The translations under genes and the position numbers were made by a program. Positions 17,113 through 23,445 of a stretch of DNA of 31,799 bases are shown here, one piece after another. This stretch comes from 66-474 sp036278635. Its GTDB lineage: Bacteria; Pseudomonadota; Gammaproteobacteria; Xanthomonadales; Rhodanobacteraceae. The first letter of the stretch is position 1; each line of letters opens with the position of its first letter. Below the pieces are notes generated by a model. The model was given only the letters and a program-made list of their open reading frames with translations, searched no databases and had not been told where the DNA came from. The stretch lies in NCBI GenBank assembly GCA_036278635.1, contig DASUKQ010000085.1, positions 1 through 31,799 of the forward strand, given 5' to 3'.

Positions 17113-17188
17113 GCAGGAGCGTCCGCCGGCCGCGATCAGGGTCGGCACGCTCTCGCACATTCCGATCGCCCGCGCGGCGCGCTCCTGC
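17113..17188. repeat. Pair of inverted REP-like elements (BIME) between bamB and der
   Basis: A 25-nt element starting GCAGGAGCG and ending CGCGATC (17113-17137) is repeated in reverse at 17164-17188, 17 of 25 positions matching. The outer nine bases are identical, so the pair can fold into one long hairpin in the transcript. It lies in the 277-bp gap between two genes that otherwise belong to one transcription unit. Confidence 0.75.
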
Positions 17189-17222
17189 AACGTCCCCGGT
17201 CTTGTCGGTCCGGATCGGACGG

Positions 17223-18467
17223 CTATCCGGCTGGGCCCGAAATCCTGTACGCCGCGATGCGGCCCTCGACGTCCTCGACGTAGACCATGTCGCCATTGAC
17301 GACGGGCCGGGCGCGGATCGCGTCCCTGGACAGGCGCATGCGGGCGGCGAGCTTCCCATCGGACAGCGCCAGCCAATGCACGTAGCCTTCGACGCCGCCG
17401 ACGACGGCGTACTGGTCCTGGATCGCGGGCGCGGTCAGCCAGTGGTATTGCAAGGCGTCCTGTTTCCACAAGTCGCCACCGCCCTGCTTCGAAAATGCCC
17501 AGACCAGAGAGTCGTCGTCGACGCCGATCAGTTCCTTGTCGCCGACGCCCACGCCGACGTAGCTGGAAAACGGACGATCCCAGAGCAGTTGCCCCTGTGC
17601 GGCGTCGATGGCGACCAGTTCGCCATGGTAGGCCGTGGCGTACACGGTGCTGCCATCGAGTTGCAGCATGTCGTCCGAATCGTTCAACTTCTGGATGTCG
17701 GTTCGCCCCAGGCCCTTGGTGATCGGCAGCTTCCACTGGATCGCGCCGGTATCGCCGCGCAGCGACTCGACGTTGCCGTCGTCGGTGCCGAACATCACTA
17801 CGCCGTGCGCAGCCAACAGCGAACCGTTGCCACGCAGGCTCAGCAGCGGCACGCTGGCCTGGTCGTTGAGCCACTTGCGCTCACCGGAGTTGGCGTCGAA
17901 CGCGTAGACGTAACCGGAGTTGGTGCGCACGTACACGACGCCGGCATCGATCGCGGGCGGCGAAATCACCTCGCTGTCCACTTCTGCGCTCCACAATTGC
18001 TTGCCGGTCTCCGCATCCATGGCGTAGACGTGGCCATCGAGCGTGCCGACCACCAGCAGGTTGCCCGAAACGCTCGGACCTCCGGCATAACGGGCATCCG
18101 GACCCGGCGTCTTGCGGTGGAACGGCCAGATGCCGTCGCCAACACGCGTGGACTGTTCCCACAGGCGCTTGCCGGTCATGGCATCCAGCGCCTCGATCTT
18201 GCCGTCGGTGCTGATGACGTAAAGCTTGCCATCCGCGTACGCGGGCTGCAGGCGCACGCCCGAACGACCGGCTCCATCGCCAATGCTGGTGGACCAGACC
18301 TCCTGGACCTGCAGGCTCGGCGTGAATTCGACCAGCTCCTTGGGGGGCTGGATGTTCTGGCCCCGATTGAAGATCTTGTTCCACAACCCGCAACCGGAAA
18401 GTGCGATCGTCACGGCCAACAATGGCAACAGCAGAAGATGGCGACGCTTCATGGGGCGATGCTTCAT
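17223..18467 (-). CDS. bamB: Outer-membrane assembly lipoprotein BamB
   Basis: A 414-residue lipoprotein with signal peptide and lipobox LSGC (Cys26). It folds as an eight-bladed PQQ-like propeller, shown by repeats of the form AxDAxTGKxLW: ALDAMTGKRLWEQ, AMDAETGKQLWSA and AFDANSGERKW. BamB binds BamA in the complex that inserts beta-barrel proteins into the outer membrane. Its start overlaps the yfgM stop by 4 nt (ATGA), giving translational coupling; a second ATG five codons in (18452) is an alternative. Order yfgM-bamB-der matches E. coli. Confidence 0.94.
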   Translation of the reverse strand: MKHRPMKRRHLLLLPLLAVTIALSGCGLWNKIFNRGQNIQPPKELVEFTPSLQVQEVWSTSIGDGAGRSGVRLQPAYADGKLYVISTDGKIEALDAMTGKRLWEQSTRVGDGIWPFHRKTPGPDARYAGGPSVSGNLLVVGTLDGHVYAMDAETGKQLWSAEVDSEVISPPAIDAGVVYVRTNSGYVYAFDANSGERKWLNDQASVPLLSLRGNGSLLAAHGVVMFGTDDGNVESLRGDTGAIQWKLPITKGLGRTDIQKLNDSDDMLQLDGSTVYATAYHGELVAIDAAQGQLLWDRPFSSYVGVGVGDKELIGVDDDSLVWAFSKQGGGDLWKQDALQYHWLTAPAIQDQYAVVGGVEGYVHWLALSDGKLAARMRLSRDAIRARPVVNGDMVYVEDVEGRIAAYRISGPAG

Positions 18468-19129
18468 TTAGCCTTGCTTCCGGTCGGCGCAGCGGCGGGC
18501 TGCGTGAGGTTGTCCAGCTTCATCTGCACCGCGTTGCGTTGGGGCGCGTCCTTGTCGAGGCTGGCCATCGCCTGCCCATAGGCGTTGCGCGCCGCATCGG
18601 TGTTGCCGAGTTTGAGCTGCGCGTCGCCGCGAAGTTCCGCGGCAATCGAGGCATAGTCGCCGGCGGGGATGCCGTCCAGGGTCTTGAGGGCCTGCTGCGC
18701 CTTGCCCTGCGCCAGCAGCACCCGCGCAAGCCGCAGCGTGAACAGGGATTTCAATGCGGGCTGCCCCGCGTGTGCAACCGCCCACTCGAGGTTCTTCGCC
18801 GCCGGCTCGAGGTCGCCCTTGCCCACGTCGTATTCGGCGACCGCGGCGCTGCCGAACGCCGCGTACGGCGTTTTTTCGTAATTCTTCTGGAGATCAGCGA
18901 GCGCGGCCGACATGGCCTGCTTGTTCGCACCCTGCACCGCGTTCTGCACGACGGAAAACTGCGCTGCCGCCTGGATCTGGTGGTTGGCGGTATGCGCCTG
19001 CCATCGCCGGTAGCCGAAGACCAGTACCAGCGCGAGCACGATGGCAACTGCCACGGCAATGCCGTTTTCCCTGATCCACTTGCGAACCTGTTCGCCCTGT
19101 TCGTACTCGTCGTAGTCTTCGAAAGCCAT
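18464..19129 (-). CDS. yfgM: YfgM family TPR protein (ancillary SecYEG translocon subunit)
   Basis: A 221-residue inner-membrane protein: a short charged cytoplasmic start (MAFEDYDEYEQGEQVRKWIREN), one membrane helix (about 24-40), then a periplasmic TPR-like domain with LRLARVLLAQGKAQQALKTL and AELRGDAQLKLGNTDAARNAY. The N-terminal (E)QxExVKxWWxxNG-type motif is typical of the family. YfgM associates with SecYEG and PpiD and helps pass proteins to periplasmic chaperones. It lies 74 bp after rodZ; in E. coli ispG and hisS separate the two, and both are absent here. Confidence 0.9.
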   Translation of the reverse strand: MAFEDYDEYEQGEQVRKWIRENGIAVAVAIVLALVLVFGYRRWQAHTANHQIQAAAQFSVVQNAVQGANKQAMSAALADLQKNYEKTPYAAFGSAAVAEYDVGKGDLEPAAKNLEWAVAHAGQPALKSLFTLRLARVLLAQGKAQQALKTLDGIPAGDYASIAAELRGDAQLKLGNTDAARNAYGQAMASLDKDAPQRNAVQMKLDNLTQPAAAPTGSKAK

Positions 19130-19203
19130 CGTTCATCCACGTGCACACGGAACCGCCCGCCAGGCGGGGCGGCAAACGCCCAAGGATACAGCAGAACGGG
19201 TCG

Positions 19204-20178
19204 TCAGAGCCGGTCGCTTTCGCTGCCGTCGGCCGGCTTGGCGAACACCTCGAAGCGCGCCACGTTCGCACGCCGGTAAGGGGCCAGCGCGAAAGACTGG
19301 CCATCACGGGTCACGCTGACGCCATCGGCATTGCCCAGCGTGACGTGCAGCTTGCCCGTCGCATGCCAGGTCCGTGAATCGCCCGCGTGCAGCAGCCCGG
19401 AATCGATCTTGTTGCCGTCGGCATCCGTGATCTCGAACCAGCAGTCGGCGTTGGCCGCGACCGTCAACGCATGCCGGTTCCCGGTTACCGCGGCGGGAAC
19501 GGGCGCCGGCGCGACCGGCATCGTCGTGGATCCGGTCGTGTCGCTGAGGCCGATGGCCGCGAACGGTGTCATCGACGCACGCAGCGGCGTGGCATCAGGG
19601 GAAGCGGTGGCTGTGCGGGAGGGCTGCGTCGCGCTCCCCGATTGCGCCGAATGGACGGATGCGGCCGGCGCCTGGTCCAGCGAGACGATCCGGGCGGCAG
19701 GCCGCTCCAGGCCGCCGCGCAGCCCCAGCAGCACCAGCGGCACGGCGATGGTCGCCGTCAGCACGATGTAGGTTGCGGCGGTGCCATAGCGCTGCAGCAA
19801 CCAGCGCGCCGGCGAGGTTCGCGTCACCGACACCAGCACCGGCTGTTCGGCCGGCGCCACGGCGCGCAAGGTTTGATCGCAGCACCCCGGAGGCAACCCC
19901 AGCAATTTCGCATAACCCGACAATGCGCCGCGCAGGAACACGAAATGCTCGGACTCGCCGAACTCGTTGCGTTCGAGGCGTTCCAGCACCCTGATCGGCA
20001 GCCGCAACTCGTGCGCGCAATCGGCAACGGAAAGCCCCCTGGCCTCGCGCGCCGCGCGCAGGCGATCACCGATCGGGACCTCCCCGGCGGGCGGGCTCGC
20101 GTCCGGTTGCACGGGGGGCGCAATGTCGCGCGGCTTCGTGTCGGCGAACAGATCCTGGCTGTCTTCGCGATCGATCAT
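19204..20178 (-). CDS. rodZ: RodZ-like cytoskeletal membrane protein
   Basis: A 324-residue bitopic protein. Residues 34-105 form a helix-turn-helix of the HTH_25 type (IGDRLRAAREARGLSVADCAHEL and LRGALSGYAKLLGLP), which in RodZ binds MreB rather than DNA. A transmembrane helix follows (about 133-153), then a low-complexity Thr/Ala/Pro linker and a periplasmic DUF4115 beta domain (CWFEITDADGNKIDSGLLHAGDSRTW). RodZ links MreB to the elongation machinery that sets rod shape. Its ATG overlaps the pilF stop by 4 nt (ATGA), so the two are translationally coupled. Confidence 0.9.
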   Translation of the reverse strand: MIDREDSQDLFADTKPRDIAPPVQPDASPPAGEVPIGDRLRAAREARGLSVADCAHELRLPIRVLERLERNEFGESEHFVFLRGALSGYAKLLGLPPGCCDQTLRAVAPAEQPVLVSVTRTSPARWLLQRYGTAATYIVLTATIAVPLVLLGLRGGLERPAARIVSLDQAPAASVHSAQSGSATQPSRTATASPDATPLRASMTPFAAIGLSDTTGSTTMPVAPAPVPAAVTGNRHALTVAANADCWFEITDADGNKIDSGLLHAGDSRTWHATGKLHVTLGNADGVSVTRDGQSFALAPYRRANVARFEVFAKPADGSESDRL

Positions 20179-20984
20179 GGGCTGGAACCATTTAGCGATT
20201 GTGCCTGCGCGGAATTCGGGAACTGATCCTGCAGGCGATTGGAGTAATTGGCGGCGGTCTCCTTGTCACCAAGACGGGTGGCGATCTGGTAGCCGAGCAA
20301 CAGGGACTCGGGAGTGGCCTCGCCGGCGGATTCGAAGCGCTGCAGGTAGCCGCGCGCAGCGAAGGCATCGCCCTTTCGATAGTCGAGTTGCGCCATCGCC
20401 AGCAAGGCCTCCCCGTAATTCGAATCGATTTGCAGGGCCCTGTTCAAATAGGTTGCAGCGTCCGTGTAGTCGGCTCCCTTCAACAGGCATGCGCCGGCGT
20501 TGGTGTTGGCCACCACCGGGGTCTTGTAGAACGGATCGGCCAACGCGCGCTTGAAATAGTCCATGGCCTGCTGCTGCTTGCCCTGCACGCAGAGGAACTT
20601 GCCGTAGTTGTTGTTGGTGTCGCCGTTGGTGGGATCGATCGCGATGGCGGCGCGAAATTCCTTGTCCGCATCCTGCAGCCGCCCGATGCGCCAGTTCAGG
20701 ATCGCGAGCATCGTGTGCGCGGGGATGTATTGGTCATCGAAACTCAACGCCTTGTTCAGCGCGGCCTGGGCTTCCTTCAGGTCGTTGCGCTTGATGTAGG
20801 CCGCGGCAAGCTGGGTGTGCGTCTGCGCGGCCGACTGCTTGTCCTGCTTGCCGCTGTCCCGGGGCGCGTTCTCGAGGTTGGTCATCGGGTTCGGATACTT
20901 GATGATGCCCGGATCGTGCCGGCACGCCGCCAGCCCCAGCACGATCGCCATCACCACCATGACGGAGTACGACTTACGCTGCAT
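20175..20984 (-). CDS. pilF: Type IV pilus assembly lipoprotein PilF/PilW
   Basis: A 269-residue lipoprotein with lipobox LAAC (Cys21) and about six TPR repeats, such as AAAYIKRNDLKEAQAALNKAL and NYGKFLCVQGKQQQAMDYF. PilF (PilW in Neisseria) is the pilotin that delivers and assembles the PilQ secretin in the outer membrane. Position between rlmN and rodZ agrees with Pseudomonas and Xanthomonads. The start overlaps the rlmN end by 11 bp; GAGG lies nine nt before it within rlmN. Confidence 0.92.
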   Translation of the reverse strand: MQRKSYSVMVVMAIVLGLAACRHDPGIIKYPNPMTNLENAPRDSGKQDKQSAAQTHTQLAAAYIKRNDLKEAQAALNKALSFDDQYIPAHTMLAILNWRIGRLQDADKEFRAAIAIDPTNGDTNNNYGKFLCVQGKQQQAMDYFKRALADPFYKTPVVANTNAGACLLKGADYTDAATYLNRALQIDSNYGEALLAMAQLDYRKGDAFAARGYLQRFESAGEATPESLLLGYQIATRLGDKETAANYSNRLQDQFPNSAQAQSLNGSSP

Positions 20985-22104
20985 GGGCTTGTGCCTCGGT
21001 CGATCGCGCCGCTTCGATGCGGCGCTGGAATTCGGCGTGGCGGCGGGTCCGGTCGGCGACCCGGCCCTTGAGTTGCCCGCACGCTGCATCGATGTCCTCG
21101 CCGCGGGTGCGGCGCACCATCGCCTGCACGCCGGCATTCAGCAGGATGGCCTGGAAATCGCGGATGACCGTTTCGTCCGAACGCTCGTATTGCGTGCCGG
21201 GAAACGGATTGAACGGGATCAGGTTCACCTTGCCGGGCAACCGCCGCATCAGCTTGACCAACTGCTTCGCCAGCACCGGCGTGTCGTTGATCCCACGCAT
21301 CAAGGTGTATTCGAACGTGATGGTCGTGCGCGGGCGCCGCGCGGCGTAGCGCGCGCACGCATCCAGAAGTTGGGCGATCGGCCAGCGCTTGTTGAGCGGA
21401 ACCAGTTGCGTGCGAAGTTCATCGTTGGGCGCGTGCAGCGACACCGCCAGCGACACGTCGGCGACCTCGCCGAGCTTGTCGATCATCGGCACCACGCCGG
21501 CGGTGGAAAGCGTCACGCGCTTCGACGCGAGCCCGAAACCGAGGTCGTCGCGCATCAGGCTCATCGCCTTGACGACATTGTCGAAATTCAGCAGCGGCTC
21601 GCCCATGCCCATCATCACGACGTTGGTGATGCGGCGTTGCTGGTGCGTCACGTTGCCGAGCTGCCTGGCGGCGTACCACACCTGTCCGATGATTTCCGAC
21701 GCCGCGAGGTTGCGGTTGAACCCTTGCGTGCCGGTCGAGCAGAAGCTGCAGTTGAGCCCGCAGCCGATTTGCGAAGACACGCACAGCGTGCCGCGGGTGG
21801 GTTCCGGAATATGGACGGTCTCGACCGCGTTGCCGGAATCCATGCCGAGCAACCATTTGCGGGTGCCATCGCTGGACGCCTTGTCCAGCAAGGCTTTCGG
21901 CGGCGCGATCACGGCAACTTCCGGCAGTTTGCCGCGCAGGGATTTGCCGAGATCGGTCATCGCCCCGAAATCGCTTTCGAGGCGGTGGTAGATCCACTTC
22001 ATCACCTGATCGGCGCGCCAGGGCTTCTCGCCCAGTTCGGCGAAGAAGTTGCGCAGTCCCTCGCGATCGAAATCCAGCAGATTGGCACGGGCCAGGTCGG
22101 CCAT
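20974..22104 (-). CDS. rlmN: Dual-specificity 23S rRNA/tRNA adenine C2-methyltransferase RlmN
   Basis: A 376-residue radical SAM enzyme that methylates C2 of A2503 in 23S rRNA and A37 in some tRNAs. The 4Fe-4S cluster motif is CGLNCSFC (Cys115, Cys119, Cys122). The methyl-carrying cysteine is expected at Cys342, in GEDIDAACGQLKG. GMGEPLLNFDNV and VSLHAPNDELR are further family motifs. The start ATG 22104 (MADLARANLLDFDREGL) is chosen by comparison with the family; the frame upstream overlaps ndk. It lies 16 nt after ndk. The C-terminal 30 residues are basic and hydrophilic, longer than in E. coli. Confidence 0.96.
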   Translation of the reverse strand: MADLARANLLDFDREGLRNFFAELGEKPWRADQVMKWIYHRLESDFGAMTDLGKSLRGKLPEVAVIAPPKALLDKASSDGTRKWLLGMDSGNAVETVHIPEPTRGTLCVSSQIGCGLNCSFCSTGTQGFNRNLAASEIIGQVWYAARQLGNVTHQQRRITNVVMMGMGEPLLNFDNVVKAMSLMRDDLGFGLASKRVTLSTAGVVPMIDKLGEVADVSLAVSLHAPNDELRTQLVPLNKRWPIAQLLDACARYAARRPRTTITFEYTLMRGINDTPVLAKQLVKLMRRLPGKVNLIPFNPFPGTQYERSDETVIRDFQAILLNAGVQAMVRRTRGEDIDAACGQLKGRVADRTRRHAEFQRRIEAARSTEAQAHAA

Positions 22105-22120
22105 GCTGTTCCCCAACTTG

Positions 22121-22546
22121 CTACCGACTACAAAGTTCCGTCGCGGCGAAAAAGTATCCGATCTCGAAGCGCGCGGTGTCCGGACCATCCGAACCATGCA
22201 CCGCATTCGCCTCGATGCTTTGTGCGAAATCCGCGCGGATGCTTCCGGAAGCCGCGTCCTTCGGATTGGTGGCGCCCATCAGCTCGCGGTTTTTCGCGAT
22301 CGCGCCCTCGCCTTCGAGCACCTGGATCATCGACGGGCCCGACATCATGAATTCAACGAGTGGCTTGAAGAAGGGGCGCTCGCGGTGCACAGCGTAGAAT
22401 CCCTCCGCCTCGCTGCGCGAAAGATGCTTCATCTTTGCGGCGACGATTTTCAAACCAGCCTCTTCGAAACGTGCATAAATCCGACCGATTGCGTTCTTCG
22501 CGACCGCGTCGGGCTTGATGATGGAAAGGGTGCGCTCCAGCGCCAT
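22121..22546 (-). CDS. ndk: Nucleoside diphosphate kinase
   Basis: A 141-residue enzyme that transfers phosphate among NTPs and NDPs by a phosphohistidine. The start reads ALERTLSIIKPDAV, and the active site His117 lies in NAVHGSDGPDTA; YxxHxxRPFF and GATNPKDAASGSIR are also present. Length is the normal 141-143. GAGGA lies just upstream of the ATG at 22546. It is the first gene of the run ndk-rlmN-pilF-rodZ-yfgM-bamB-der. It is preceded by a leader of about 110 nt that carries a strong intrinsic terminator and a competing hairpin (22574-22650), so expression of the whole run may be controlled by transcription attenuation. Confidence 0.96.
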   Translation of the reverse strand: MALERTLSIIKPDAVAKNAIGRIYARFEEAGLKIVAAKMKHLSRSEAEGFYAVHRERPFFKPLVEFMMSGPSMIQVLEGEGAIAKNRELMGATNPKDAASGSIRADFAQSIEANAVHGSDGPDTARFEIGYFFAATELCSR

Positions 22547-22573
22547 GGGTTCCTCGACTGATCGGGAAAGGGT

Positions 22574-22613
22574 AAAAAAAAAGCGCACGATACCCGTCCG
22601 GGCTCGTGAGCTT
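22574..22613 (-). terminator. Intrinsic terminator in the ndk leader
   Basis: On the minus strand AAGC-T-CACGA-G-CCC (22613-22600) pairs across a GGAC tetraloop with GGG-TA-TCGTG-C-GCTT (22595-22581), with one mismatch and one bulge. The stem leads directly into T9 (22582-22574). It is the only such stem-and-tract seen in the window. It lies upstream of ndk in ndk's own direction, so it would stop transcription before the operon. Confidence 0.75.
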
Positions 22614-22650
22614 ATCCTGAAAACTCCGCACGAATGAGGGGTTAGCTCAC
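22574..22650 (-). promoter_or_regulatory. Attenuator-like leader of the ndk operon
   Basis: An upstream arm GTGAGCT (22650-22644) is the exact complement of AGCTCAC (22612-22606). The same AGCTCAC is half of the terminator stem described at 22574-22613. Pairing extends weakly on either side of a 26-nt loop. The two structures cannot form together, so the upstream arm is a candidate antiterminator. There is no obvious leader peptide (GTG AGC TAA is immediately closed) and I recognise no known riboswitch. Confidence 0.5.
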
Positions 22651-22663
22651 AAAAGAAGGGAAG

Positions 22664-22692
22664 ATTCTAGCCCAATGCAGCCGGCTTGGCCA
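22664..22692 (-). promoter_or_regulatory. Candidate promoter of the ndk operon
   Basis: TAGAAT (22669-22664, five of six matches to the -10 consensus) lies 17 nt after TGGCCA (22692-22687, four of six for -35). The start would be near 22657, so the transcript would begin a few nt before the upstream arm of the attenuator. It is divergent from the psrA promoter, whose -35 box starts 17 bp away. Confidence 0.45.
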
Positions 22693-22708
22693 TGCGGCCG
22701 CCGGTCAA

Positions 22709-22737
22709 TTGACCCCCGGTCCCGTTCAGCCTAGACT
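22709..22737 (+). promoter_or_regulatory. Promoter of psrA (and probably of the fad operon)
   Basis: TTGACC (22709-22714) and TAGACT (22732-22737) with a 17-nt spacer. The start is expected near 22744, within the PsrA operator, giving a leader of about 22 nt to the ATG at 22766. The -35 box is part of a perfect 12-nt palindrome GGTCAATTGACC (22703-22714), which could be a second binding site. Confidence 0.6.
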
Positions 22738-22752
22738 CAAACGACTGTTTGA
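22737..22752 (+). promoter_or_regulatory. PsrA-type operator
   Basis: TCAAAC-GACT-GTTTGA is a perfect inverted repeat that fits the published PsrA motif CAAAC-N2-4-GTTTG. It overlaps the last base of the -10 box and the expected start, so PsrA bound here would block initiation. Autorepression relieved by long-chain acyl ligands is known for PsrA in Pseudomonas; here it is inferred. Confidence 0.7.
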
Positions 22753-22765
22753 AACGGGGTCCGGC

Positions 22766-23386
22766 ATGCAAGGCAATCCGCAATTCTCGACCAAGCAGCG
22801 GATCCTGGGCGCGGCAGAAGCGCTGTTCGCCGAGCACGGCTTCGCCGGGGCCTCCCTGCGCCAAGTCACCGCCGCGGCCAGCGTCAACCTGGCTGCGGTC
22901 AACTACCACTTCGGCTCCAAGGACAATCTGATCGAGGAAGTCTTTCGACGGCGGCTGGACGAGCTGAGCCGGCGCCGCCTCGAGCGGCTGGCCGAAACGT
23001 CCGCCGCCGGCCAGACGACGCTCGAATCGGTGCTGGACGCCTTCATCAGTCCCGCGCTGGAATTGTCGCTGGACCGCAAGGGCGGCTCGGTGTTCATGCG
23101 CGTTCTGGCGCGGGCTTTCGCGGAACACAACGGCCACCTGCGCAAGTTCCTGTCGGAAAACTACGGGTACGTGCTCAAGGATTTCGCGGCCGCGTTCGCG
23201 CAATTGCTGCCCCAACTCGACAAGCAGGAACTGTACTGGCGGCTGGACATCGCGGTCGGCGCGCTGACTTACGCCATGGCCGACTTCGGAATGATCCAGC
23301 GGCGCACGGGCGAGAGCGAACGCGAGCACCGCGAACAGATGGCCAGGCATTTGATCCATTTCACCGCGGCGGGGTTGCGTGCCTGA
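22766..23386 (+). CDS. psrA: TetR-family fatty-acid-responsive regulator PsrA
   Basis: A 206-residue TetR protein. The N-terminal helix-turn-helix (about 8-55: RILGAAEALFAEHGFAGASLRQVTAAASVNLAAVNYHFGSK) closely matches the PsrA/CerR type (VNLAAVNYHFGSK), and a C-terminal ligand domain follows. The start ATG 22766 is set by the promoter at 22709-22737, since longer starts lie upstream of the predicted transcript. The operator at 22737-22752 supports the PsrA name. fadN starts 59 bp downstream and fadA follows, so psrA is probably the first gene of the beta-oxidation operon it controls. Confidence 0.85.
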   Translation: MQGNPQFSTKQRILGAAEALFAEHGFAGASLRQVTAAASVNLAAVNYHFGSKDNLIEEVFRRRLDELSRRRLERLAETSAAGQTTLESVLDAFISPALELSLDRKGGSVFMRVLARAFAEHNGHLRKFLSENYGYVLKDFAAAFAQLLPQLDKQELYWRLDIAVGALTYAMADFGMIQRRTGESEREHREQMARHLIHFTAAGLRA

Positions 23387-23445
23387 CGCGATGCTCTGGC
23401 ACTGTTCGCGCATTGACGATTCAACTGATGATCCACGGAGTTTCC

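Noticed and set aside
19141..19180. GC-rich hairpin CCGCCC...GGGCGG between rodZ and yfgM as a terminator
   Set aside because: No T-run follows on the minus strand and yfgM is expected to be co-transcribed with rodZ.
22709..22765. Longer N-terminus for PsrA from 22709
   Set aside because: The region holds the promoter and operator, and the predicted transcript begins near 22744, after that start.
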